From: Methanobacteriota archaeon
Lineage (GTDB): Archaea > Iainarchaeota > Iainarchaeia > JAADDC01
DNA length: 10,563 nt
Direction of reading: 5' to 3'
Assembly (NCBI GenBank): GCA_015662385.1
Contig: DQUH01000011.1
Coordinates: 1-10,563, forward strand
Shown in pieces: positions 1 through 5,864 of this stretch; positions within the stretch are counted from its first letter, which is position 1; each line of letters opens with the position of its first letter. The position numbers were made by a program, and so were the translations under genes. The notes beneath the pieces were generated by a model. That model was given only the letters and a program-made list of their open reading frames with translations, did no database searches and was not told the DNA's origin.

Positions 1-48
1 CAGAGGCGGGCCATAACACAACCTAAGATCTGAAGTAACAAAAGATTT

Positions 49-987
49 TTATTGTTGCTTCCCCGCGAGGCGGAACAGGGCTATCATCTCTTCGATGTGG
101 GGGCAAACACCCTTTGACTGCGACACCATTGCAGGAAAAATCTGGGGTGCATAAATCCCCAGCTCCGAGATTATGCCATCAACGAGCTCGGGAGGGGTAA
201 CATCAAAGGCCGGGTTCCTTATCTCGGCGCCGGGGAGCTCTCTCGGATCGATAACCTCCGCGGGATCGCGTTCCTCTATGGGCTCCGGGTAGCCCGCAGC
301 AGTAACCGGGTCGTATTTCAGGGTAGATGCTGCCACGTAGTACGGAACGTCGAAACGCTCTGCAGCAACAGCCATGAGTGCTGTACCAATCTTGTTGATC
401 ACATAACCGTCAGAGGTGATGGCATCGGCGCCTGTAAGGTATATGTCCGCATCGCGCATGAAATAATATGCTGCCGAATCGACTACGTACGTAACGGGGA
501 TCCCCGACTCGAGAAGTTCCTTTGCAGTGGTCTTTCCCTGGTAGAGCGGCCGGGTCTCAGTGACTATGACGCGGAATTTCTTTCCATCTTTCTTGGCACG
601 GCGCAACAAATTAACCACGGTTGTAGAATGGCAGTGGGTGATAACCACGCCGCCGTCAGGAACCCGCCTCGCACCGTATTCAGATATTTTCTCTTCTGCG
701 GATCTGAGCTCCTCCTCGTATCTATCGAGTGCCTGGAGGAGCTCGTCCCGGGACCCTGCAGACCTGAGCGCCCGGAGGACGTAAGTGAGAGCGTCCCGCA
801 TGGCCGGTTCCGTGGGCCTCGCGCGGGCCAGCTCGAGAACAATTTCCTTGACTGCGTTCTCCAGCGCCGTGGAACTTGACTTCTCGACAACAAAACGCAC
901 GGCTTTCAGGGCGGCAAGCGCTATATTACGGGCGCCCTGAACGCGGAGGGCGCGTATGTCATCCACTATTTTCCGGGCTTCGTCCAT
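49..987 (-). CDS. ribose-1,5-bisphosphate isomerase
   Basis: This 312-residue protein belongs to the eIF2B-alpha/MtnA-like isomerase fold. In archaea the family converts ribose-1,5-bisphosphate to ribulose-1,5-bisphosphate in the AMP salvage route that feeds type III Rubisco. An all-helical N-terminal half (about 1-105) leads into the Rossmann-like half. The motif THCHSTT carries Cys119 and the motif TGADAI carries Asp188. Their spacing of 69 residues equals that of the catalytic pair reported for the Thermococcus enzyme (Cys133/Asp202), which separates it from plain eIF2B subunits. The reading frame is open upstream to 1284, but that extension crosses the divergent gene and does not resemble the family. 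The ATG at 987 begins MDEARKIVDDIRALRVQGA, the family-like N-terminus, and has a TATA box about 24 nt upstream. The stop is followed by a short T-rich run. No AMP phosphorylase or Rubisco gene is visible here, so the pathway role is inferred. Confidence 0.9.
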   Translation of the reverse strand: MDEARKIVDDIRALRVQGARNIALAALKAVRFVVEKSSSTALENAVKEIVLELARARPTEPAMRDALTYVLRALRSAGSRDELLQALDRYEEELRSAEEKISEYGARRVPDGGVVITHCHSTTVVNLLRRAKKDGKKFRVIVTETRPLYQGKTTAKELLESGIPVTYVVDSAAYYFMRDADIYLTGADAITSDGYVINKIGTALMAVAAERFDVPYYVAASTLKYDPVTAAGYPEPIEERDPAEVIDPRELPGAEIRNPAFDVTPPELVDGIISELGIYAPQIFPAMVSQSKGVCPHIEEMIALFRLAGKQQ

Positions 988-1005
988 GGTGCAAGTACCA
1001 CCCAC

Positions 1006-1016
1006 AAATATATAAT
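1006..1016. promoter_or_regulatory. shared bidirectional TATA box
   Basis: The nearly symmetric sequence AAATATATAAT lies in the 51-bp gap between two divergent genes. It reads as an archaeal box A on both strands. Its centre is about 24 nt from the isomerase ATG at 987 and about 28 nt from the regulator ATG at 1039, so both transcripts would start at or next to their start codons. A weak GGTGG sequence before the isomerase ATG leaves a short leader possible on that side. No second TATA-like element is seen in the gap. Confidence 0.6.
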
Positions 1017-1038
1017 CCTTGACTTTCCAGTTATAGCT

Positions 1039-1341
1039 ATGGGTCTGAGCAGGAGGCAGAGGATAATCGAACTGCTCATAGATACCGAAGCGCCCCTTTC
1101 TCCAGAGGACATAGCAAGGATACTGAAAATAGATGCGCGCACGGTTCGCGAAGATCTCAAGCACATACAGTACACAATCCAGCGCAAGGGCATGCGTCTT
1201 GCAATAATTCCCCAGCGCTGTAAAAAATGTGGTTTCGTATTCAGCCCTTCTGCGCGCGAGGCTTCCAAATGCCCGCGCTGTCACTCCCAGTGGCTAGATC
1301 CGCCGAGGTACAGGATAGTTAAGGTGGGCAAGTTCCGATAA
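1039..1341 (+). CDS. HTH / zinc-ribbon transcriptional regulator
   Basis: This is a 100-residue predicted DNA-binding protein of the small archaeal family that fuses a winged-helix domain to a zinc ribbon (the COG3357 type). Residues 3-55 form the helix-turn-helix part, with the pattern LSPEDIARILKIDARTVREDL. Four cysteines, 61 and 64 in CKKC and 78 and 81 in CPRC, make a treble-cleft zinc site, followed by a basic tail. It diverges from the ribose-1,5-bisphosphate isomerase gene and shares that gene's TATA box, so it may autoregulate or control its neighbour; that is inference. The ATG lies about 28 nt after the TATA and has no Shine-Dalgarno, consistent with a leaderless mRNA. The length fits the family. 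Its DNA target and any ligand are unknown. Confidence 0.8.
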   Translation: MGLSRRQRIIELLIDTEAPLSPEDIARILKIDARTVREDLKHIQYTIQRKGMRLAIIPQRCKKCGFVFSPSAREASKCPRCHSQWLDPPRYRIVKVGKFR

Positions 1342-1386
1342 TCGCCCTGATCTCTTTGTAACCACTGAAAGATCACAAAAATCACT

Positions 1387-1422
1387 ATTTTATACCTGTG
1401 TTTCGCTTATTTTTGCGGTGGT
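1387..1422 (+). promoter_or_regulatory. fbp promoter and ribosome binding site
   Basis: A box A-like ATTTTATAC lies at 1387-1395. Transcription would start near 1417, giving a leader of only about 9 nt. That leader is essentially GGTGGT (1417-1422), a GGTGAT-like Shine-Dalgarno placed 3 nt before the ATG at 1426. It is one of only two genes in the window with a clear ribosome binding site. Confidence 0.5.
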
Positions 1423-1425
1423 AGT

Positions 1426-2520
1426 ATGAAGGTAACGCTTTCGGTAATAAAGGCGGACGTAGGGGGCTTTCCGGGCCACTCTTCGGTACACCCGGACATT
1501 ATCCTCACAGCGGAGGATATGCTGGAGGAGGCGCAGGAAGACGGAAAGATCTTTGATTACTACGTAGGACACGTGGGTGACGACGTAGTACTGGTGATGA
1601 CACATGACAAGTTTATAGAAAACCCAGAAATCCACGGGCTCGCATGGGAGGTATTCAAAGAGTGTGCAAGCGTGGCAAAAAAGCTCAAGCTTTACGGGGC
1701 GGGACAGGACCTGCTGAAGGATACGTTCTCTGGCAACCTGAAGGGTATGGGCCCCGGAGTCGCAGAAATGGCCTTTGAAGAACGTCCGTCGGAGCCTGTA
1801 ATAATATTTGCAGCCGACAAAACGGAACCTGGAGCATGGAACCTCCCCCTCTACAAGATGTTTGCAGACCCCTTCAACACAGCCGGCCTCGTATTTGACC
1901 CGTCCATGCACGACGGTTTCGAGTTTGAAGTGCACGACGTCAAGGCACACCGCAAGATCCGCCTGCGCACCCCTGAGGAAATGTATGACATGCTCGCACT
2001 GATTGGGCAGCCCGGACGTTACGTGGTGAAATCAGTGTTCAGGAAAAAGGACGGGGAAATAGCTGCGGTTACGTCCACGGACATACTAAACCAGATTGCA
2101 GGCAAGTACGTGGGCAAGGACGACCCAGTGATGATAGTACGCGCGCAGCACGGCTTCCCAGCCGTTGGTGAAATCCTTGAACCCTTTGCGTTCCCCCACC
2201 TAGTCCAGGGCTGGATGAGGGGTTCGCACAACGGCCCGCTTATGCCCGTGGCGTTCAAGGACGCGCACCCGACGCGCTTCGACGGGCCCCCGAGGGTAAT
2301 AGCAATGGGCTTCCAGCTCGTGAACGGCATGCTTGAAGGCCCCGTGGACATGTTCGACGATCCTGCCTTCGACAGGGCAAGGACGGTTGCAAACACAGTG
2401 GCTGACTACATGCGTCGCCACGGCCCGTTCGAGCCCCACCGCCTTGCAGAGAACGAGATGGAGTACACAACGCTTCCTGAAGTTCTGAAAAAACTAGAAG
2501 GTCGCTTCCAGCCCCTCTAA
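1426..2520 (+). CDS. fbp: fructose-1,6-bisphosphate aldolase/phosphatase
   Basis: This 364-residue bifunctional gluconeogenic enzyme condenses dihydroxyacetone phosphate with glyceraldehyde-3-phosphate and then dephosphorylates the product to fructose-6-phosphate in the same active site. It is characteristic of archaea and deep-branching bacteria. The whole protein matches the family: N-terminal metal and substrate ligands Asp11 and His18 in KADVGGFPGH, the Asp52-Asp53 pair in HVGDD, Asp131 in FAADKTEPG, and the aldolase motif KYVGKDDP with Tyr228, Schiff-base Lys231, Asp232 and Asp233. No key residue is missing and the length is usual. It has its own TATA box and Shine-Dalgarno, so it is probably transcribed separately from the regulator 84 bp upstream. 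The stop is 2 bases from that of the convergent permease. With the isomerase it suggests that 3-phosphoglycerate made by Rubisco is directed into sugar synthesis. Confidence 0.97.
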   Translation: MKVTLSVIKADVGGFPGHSSVHPDIILTAEDMLEEAQEDGKIFDYYVGHVGDDVVLVMTHDKFIENPEIHGLAWEVFKECASVAKKLKLYGAGQDLLKDTFSGNLKGMGPGVAEMAFEERPSEPVIIFAADKTEPGAWNLPLYKMFADPFNTAGLVFDPSMHDGFEFEVHDVKAHRKIRLRTPEEMYDMLALIGQPGRYVVKSVFRKKDGEIAAVTSTDILNQIAGKYVGKDDPVMIVRAQHGFPAVGEILEPFAFPHLVQGWMRGSHNGPLMPVAFKDAHPTRFDGPPRVIAMGFQLVNGMLEGPVDMFDDPAFDRARTVANTVADYMRRHGPFEPHRLAENEMEYTTLPEVLKKLEGRFQPL

Positions 2521-2522
2521 TT

Positions 2523-2538
2523 CTATATTTTTATATAG
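2523..2538. terminator. AT-rich inverted repeat between convergent stops
   Basis: CTATAT (2523-2528) and ATATAG (2533-2538) are perfect inverted repeats around TTTT. On the plus strand they give a run of five T just after the fbp stop, which is adequate for archaeal U-tract termination. The repeat also encodes the last codons and stop of the permease, so it may be partly a coding constraint. An A:T-only stem of this kind would be weak at high temperature. Confidence 0.3.
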
Positions 2539-3647
2539 CCGAAAATGGTGCCAAAGACGGAGTATGCCAGTAAGACCGAAAAGAACAAAAGCGTGGTATA
2601 TGCGAACCAGTTTGGGATAGGGGTCAAGGACCTGCGTTTCTCTTTCCTAGCGTAGAGGAAGAGAACGGGGGGCAAGATACCGCAAGCGACAATTATTCCA
2701 AAAGACGCAAGCCATATCATACCAACAAACGTGTCGTACCCAAAAATGTACAGTACAATTGGGGGGACGACTGCTAGAAACCACGCTAGAATCCTGTTCC
2801 CGAAAATCTCTTGCAAGATATCCCGTTGGGCGATCCCCGTACCTAAGTAAGAGGTGACGATGGTCAGCAACGGGAGGAGAATTGCTATGAAGTAGAGGTC
2901 ACCGCCCAAGTTTTCCACTAGCACCAGCGTACCGATCTCCGTGACTTCAGAACCGGCCACCCCTATGACTGACAGAGAAAACAGGGCGTATACGATGAAA
3001 ACAATGGAAAATGAGAATAAAATAGCTAAAATCGTTTTATTCATGTTCCTTACACCCTGTACGACTTCAGGTATGACGGTATGGCTAGAAAATCCAAAAA
3101 TGGCAACACCCAGGGCCATAGCAAATGCTGAAAGGTCAAAGCGGGCGGTATACGGTTTCATTTCAGGGAGGGCCCAGAGAAATACGGTTACTACAAGTAA
3201 GATCATAAAAACCGTCAAGGATTCCCTTGCAGGCCCGGAAAAACGTGGGCCAAAAAGCACCGCCGCCGACAACACTGCCCACACGATGAATGACCAAAAA
3301 TAGGGGTCGCCACCGGCAAAAAAGGAAAGCACCTGACCAAGACCTGAGATGTACGCGATCAGGGCGCCGTAACCTGCATACAGAACCGTTAGGACCAAGA
3401 TAACACCAAACCTGCCAAGGTAATGGGACGCCAGATCAAAGTAGTTGTAACGGGGGTTCGTGAGGTAAAGGGCCTCTACAAGCATGACAGCAGTCATGGC
3501 AAGAAGGTACGCCGTGATAAACAGGGCTACAGGGCCCCAGAAAAACCCCAAAGGCGCGAGCACCTTTGGAAGGCCCAGTATTCCAGCACCTATCTGCGTA
3601 CCCACCAGCAGGGCAACAGCACTGAAAAAGCTGAGTTGGCGCCGCAC
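2523..3647 (-). CDS. aromatic-type amino acid permease
   Basis: This is a 374-residue integral membrane transporter of the APC superfamily. It most resembles the hydroxy/aromatic amino acid permease group (tryptophan/tyrosine permease type), which import amino acids by cation symport. About eleven hydrophobic segments can be picked out, at roughly 6-27, 33-58, 80-103, 115-133, 143-161, 172-190, 206-230, 250-272, 286-304, 308-333 and 348-370. The unwound first helix carries GTQIGAGILGLP (16-27), the signature of this group, and a second marker SSHTVIPEV lies at 187-195. The start is a GTG at 3647 with no Shine-Dalgarno but a TATA box 26 nt upstream, so it looks leaderless. It lies 21 bp behind the FdhD-like gene on the same strand. 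The substrate cannot be read from the sequence; branched-chain or other neutral amino acids remain possible. Confidence 0.85.
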   Translation of the reverse strand: MRRQLSFFSAVALLVGTQIGAGILGLPKVLAPLGFFWGPVALFITAYLLAMTAVMLVEALYLTNPRYNYFDLASHYLGRFGVILVLTVLYAGYGALIAYISGLGQVLSFFAGGDPYFWSFIVWAVLSAAVLFGPRFSGPARESLTVFMILLVVTVFLWALPEMKPYTARFDLSAFAMALGVAIFGFSSHTVIPEVVQGVRNMNKTILAILFSFSIVFIVYALFSLSVIGVAGSEVTEIGTLVLVENLGGDLYFIAILLPLLTIVTSYLGTGIAQRDILQEIFGNRILAWFLAVVPPIVLYIFGYDTFVGMIWLASFGIIVACGILPPVLFLYARKEKRRSLTPIPNWFAYTTLLFFSVLLAYSVFGTIFGYIKI

Positions 3648-3667
3648 AGGAGAAGATTGGTGATGTG

Positions 3668-3677
3668 TTTATATAAT
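3668..3677 (-). promoter_or_regulatory. permease TATA box inside the upstream stop
   Basis: On the minus strand the sequence ATTATATAAA is box A-like, with its centre 26 nt before the permease GTG. It coincides with the last codon and TAA stop of the FdhD-like gene. The lack of a Shine-Dalgarno before the GTG supports use of this internal promoter over translation from a shared mRNA. Confidence 0.5.
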
Positions 3678-4412
3678 CCTTTGCGGGTTGGAGAAGACAA
3701 TAAGGGAAGAGGGCAAGAGGTGGAAGATTGTCTGGCCGGAAACTGTCTCAGATATATCTATGGAAAGGGCTGGTACTCCGCGGAGGGTTCCGGCAATGGG
3801 CACGCCCAGGTGCGCCGAATACACGACGAACTCGGGGTACAATACATCGGAAAGCACCAACATCGACCTGCGGAAATCAAAGTTCTGGGACGCCGCCCTG
3901 CCGATCACCTTATAAAATGCAGAATCGGAATATACGTCCTCCGCGATGAAAAAATAGCCGTTGTTGTCAGATATAAGTGCAAAACACGTGCCGGGGATCT
4001 CTTTGGATAGAACAGCCCGTTCCTCTGCCAGTGCGACTTTCTCATATATCTTGTTGCGGGAAACCTGGTAGTTAGAAGATATTTTCTCTATTTTTACAGC
4101 ATCTATTGGCTTAATCCCTTTTTCTTTAAAGTACTGGTAGCGAAACTCAAACTCCGAGTCCGCGCGCACCTCTATGCTGTCTTCCTTCACGGAAATTGAT
4201 TCAATAAGGTGGGGCTCCTCTACGTAAGCATTTGCCAGTAAATATCCAACAGCCAGTTCCTGGAGAGCAAAAGGCATGGCGCGCAATTCAGCTATGCGCT
4301 CCCCGTTAACGTAAAGGTCATAATACATGACGTTGGGAACTGTAGCCCACCCGGTTTCTTTGCTTTCTTCCGTAATCTTAACGGCTTTAACGCCGCGTGT
4401 CGCCTCAACCAT
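3669..4412 (-). CDS. FdhD-like protein lacking catalytic cysteines
   Basis: This 247-residue protein is related to FdhD, the sulfurtransferase that delivers sulfur to the molybdenum or tungsten cofactor of formate dehydrogenase. The N-terminal family region is clear: YDLYVNGERIAELRAMPF followed by LQELAVGYLL (residues 31-60). The C-terminal region also follows the family plan: GTCFALISDNNGYFFIAEDV (141-160), AFYKVIGRA, then AHLGVPIAGTL and a glycine-poor end. However, the usual SSCGxCG motif is replaced by SSNYQVS (112-118), and the usual DVGRHNA is replaced by DVYSDSA. The only cysteine is Cys143. The cysteine persulfide chemistry therefore cannot work in the usual way, and a binding or regulatory role is possible. 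No formate dehydrogenase gene is nearby. The ATG at 4412 fits the family N-terminus, but its promoter is unclear. The call to the FdhD fold is confident; the function is unknown. Confidence 0.7.
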   Translation of the reverse strand: MVEATRGVKAVKITEESKETGWATVPNVMYYDLYVNGERIAELRAMPFALQELAVGYLLANAYVEEPHLIESISVKEDSIEVRADSEFEFRYQYFKEKGIKPIDAVKIEKISSNYQVSRNKIYEKVALAEERAVLSKEIPGTCFALISDNNGYFFIAEDVYSDSAFYKVIGRAASQNFDFRRSMLVLSDVLYPEFVVYSAHLGVPIAGTLRGVPALSIDISETVSGQTIFHLLPSSLIVFSNPQRII

Positions 4413-4515
4413 CGCCCCCGAAAAAATACACCCCCTGGGTTTTCTTAACGGAAAAGATAAGAATGGCTAATACTCGCAGGTAAAAAGTTAAACATTCCTA
4501 CCAGCAGGTTTATAT

Positions 4516-4524
4516 GGTGGTGAT
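4516..4524 (+). promoter_or_regulatory. strong ribosome binding site
   Basis: GGTGGTGAT contains GGTGAT, a perfect match to the 16S anti-Shine-Dalgarno consensus, 3 nt before the ATG at 4528. It fixes that start. The spacing is short, as it is at fbp. A possible TATA-like stretch, AGTTAAACA near 4486-4494, lies at a suitable distance for a leader of roughly 10-15 nt. Confidence 0.65.
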
Positions 4525-4527
4525 TAA

Positions 4528-5109
4528 ATGAGGTTCCTAGCATTTAGTGATATACATAACGACTGGCAGGCGCTACGCACACTTACAAAAATAGAAGCAG
4601 ACGCGTACATATGCGCGGGAGACCTTACGGTATCTGGAAAGGACATAGATACGGCTATAGAAATTCTCCAGCCTGTAAAAGACCGCCTCTACATAGTACC
4701 TGGGAACAACGAACTGCCTGAGCAGCTTCAGAAGCACTTTCCGAACACCGTCCACGGCAGGGTAGTGGAGTTCGAAGGTTTAAAGATAGGGGGGATAGGG
4801 GGCTCTCCGAAAACCCCTTGGGACACGCCCTTTGAGTGGGACGAGAATTGCGCCTACAGGCTTCTGGCAGAGCTCGGCAAGGTGGACGTGTTCATATCCC
4901 ACGCCCCCCCGAAGGGGACGAAGCTGGCGCGCACTTCAGGGGGCGTCGATGCTGGCTCAGAAGCGGTGCGCTGGTACATTGAGAGCTACCAGCCAGAATT
5001 CGCCGTTGTCGGACATGTACACGAACGGGCAGGGATCACGATAAACATCGGTAAAACAGCGGTGTTCAACCCCGGGCCGAAAGGAAGGATGGTGGAAATC
5101 AATCTTTGA
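4528..5109 (+). CDS. calcineurin-like metallophosphoesterase
   Basis: This is a 193-residue single-domain phosphoesterase of the Icc-related archaeal group. The metal-binding motifs are complete and in order: FSDIH (Asp8, His10), CAGDL (Asp32), PGNNE (Asn60; the usual GNHD/GNHE His-Asp pair is here Asn-Glu, as in some relatives), SHAPP (His125) and GHVHE (His163, His165). These bind a two-metal centre that hydrolyses phosphomonoesters or phosphodiesters. The substrate cannot be told from sequence; nucleotides, cyclic nucleotides and RNA ends are all known for the superfamily. There is no signal peptide, so it should be cytoplasmic. The ATG follows a strong Shine-Dalgarno. The 3' end overlaps the convergent NMD3-like gene by 11 bp. 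It stands alone on its strand, so the neighbourhood gives no further clue to its role. Confidence 0.85.
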   Translation: MRFLAFSDIHNDWQALRTLTKIEADAYICAGDLTVSGKDIDTAIEILQPVKDRLYIVPGNNELPEQLQKHFPNTVHGRVVEFEGLKIGGIGGSPKTPWDTPFEWDENCAYRLLAELGKVDVFISHAPPKGTKLARTSGGVDAGSEAVRWYIESYQPEFAVVGHVHERAGITINIGKTAVFNPGPKGRMVEINL

Positions 5110-5776
5110 AATGTAGGGCTACCGTGAGGCGGTACAGGCGTTTACCGTCCCTTTCAGTTACCAGGGTATACGACCGGACTGGCTTGATGCCGTACCGCCG
5201 CTCAATTTTCCTTGCAACCTTCTCAGCTATCTTTTTCGAACCCACGTAAAGGTCAATGCCCTCTTTCCTGTTAACGACCTTTGACACGAAGTTGTACTCC
5301 CCTCTTTCCCGGGCTACGAGGCTAGCCACTTCTTCTGCCCGCGCCTCTGGGTTCTTACCCCGCACCTGAATAATTGCCTCGTAGTACCCCCCGGACTCGC
5401 GGGCACAGCGCGGGCACAACGTTTTCTTCCACTGAATTTCACCTCTTCCTGAGACCTCCACGGGCACACCGCTTATATTACCCTTAACAACGTAGAGGAA
5501 CGATGCACCGTCATCCTCAACCTCCGGAAACGAAAAGCAGATGCTGGCGTCCTCAACGCCCACGCGTAGCTTCTTTCTCAACCAGTCACGCAGGGCTTCA
5601 AGGGAAAAGGCTACCCACCGACCGGTATATATGCGCTCACAAAAAACGCATACAGGTACTTCAATCTTTTCGGGGACCTGTACTACGGGGTTGTCTTCTA
5701 AATAACAGTCCCTGCAGAAGTAGCCTATGAACGGTACGTCGTTCTCCGTTTTACCGCATTTCGGACAGACCTTCAC
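5099..5776 (-). CDS. archaeal NMD3-like protein
   Basis: This 225-residue protein is the archaeal counterpart of eukaryotic NMD3, which binds the large ribosomal subunit during late assembly and export. Archaea have no nucleus, so a role in 50S maturation or quality control is inferred. The N-terminus is zinc-binding, with CPKC (4-7), CRDC (21-24) and CVFC (43-46), and a later CPRC (121-124). After it comes the family hallmark GGYYEAIIQVRG (129-140), then a charged helical region and a compact beta-rich end (about 185-225). It is about the length of short archaeal members and lacks the long eukaryotic C-terminus with its transport signals. The start is a GTG at 5776 with no Shine-Dalgarno and a TATA box about 28 nt upstream, so it is likely leaderless. 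Its 3' end overlaps the metallophosphoesterase gene. Confidence 0.85.
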   Translation of the reverse strand: MKVCPKCGKTENDVPFIGYFCRDCYLEDNPVVQVPEKIEVPVCVFCERIYTGRWVAFSLEALRDWLRKKLRVGVEDASICFSFPEVEDDGASFLYVVKGNISGVPVEVSGRGEIQWKKTLCPRCARESGGYYEAIIQVRGKNPEARAEEVASLVARERGEYNFVSKVVNRKEGIDLYVGSKKIAEKVARKIERRYGIKPVRSYTLVTERDGKRLYRLTVALHFKD

Positions 5777-5800
5777 AGATTAAAGAAAGGTGGAACAGAA

Positions 5801-5808
5801 TAAAAATA
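5801..5808 (-). promoter_or_regulatory. NMD3 TATA box
   Basis: TATTTTTA on the minus strand is centred about 28 nt before the GTG start at 5776. It ends exactly where the plus-strand C/D box sRNA begins (5809). A plus-strand ATTAAAGA (5779-5786) sits 27 nt before that sRNA and may be its promoter, so the two divergent promoters would interlock. Confidence 0.5.
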
Positions 5809-5864
5809 GGCGATGATGACAACGGGTGTAGCGGAGCGGTGACGAAACCACTCTGTCCTGAGCC
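5809..5864 (+). ncRNA. C/D box sRNA (first of two)
   Basis: This is a methylation guide RNA with full archaeal architecture. A terminal stem pairs GGC (5809-5811) with GCC (5862-5864). Box C is ATGATGA (5813-5819), followed by a 12-nt guide (5820-5831), a degenerate box D' CGGA (5832-5835), a 3-nt spacer, box C' GTGACGA (5839-5845), a second 12-nt guide (5846-5857) and box D CTGA (5858-5861). Both guides have the 12-nt spacing that archaeal L7Ae/Nop5/fibrillarin complexes require. By the N-plus-five rule, the D guide AACCACTCTGTC would direct methylation of the G in GACAG of its target, and the D' guide CAACGGGTGTAG the second A in CUACA. I could not assign an rRNA or tRNA target by eye. It fills most of the gap between NMD3 and the aminopeptidase, antisense to both, and shares one base with the aminopeptidase stop codon. 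Confidence 0.75.

Noticed and set aside
1-14. Minus-strand ATG at 14 reading M-A-R-L at the left edge, possibly the next gene.
   Set aside because: Only four codons are visible and the spacing to the nearest TATA-like run is poor, so it cannot be supported.
988-1284. Upstream extension of the isomerase frame (99 extra residues).
   Set aside because: It lies antisense over the HTH/zinc-ribbon gene, does not resemble isomerase N-termini, and the promoter sits downstream of it.
1341-1380. Possible C/D box RNA suggested by two CTGA sequences after the regulator gene.
   Set aside because: There is no box C (RTGATGA) at the right distance, no C' box and no closing stem.
3423-4010. 195-codon plus-strand open frame across the permease and FdhD-like genes.
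   Set aside because: Its translation is basic and low in hydrophobic pattern, with no family features. Both minus-strand genes beneath it are clearly real.
4508-4516. TTTATATGG as a TATA box for the metallophosphoesterase.
   Set aside because: It would place the transcription start downstream of the ATG and merges with the strong Shine-Dalgarno. It is probably only an AT-rich spacer.
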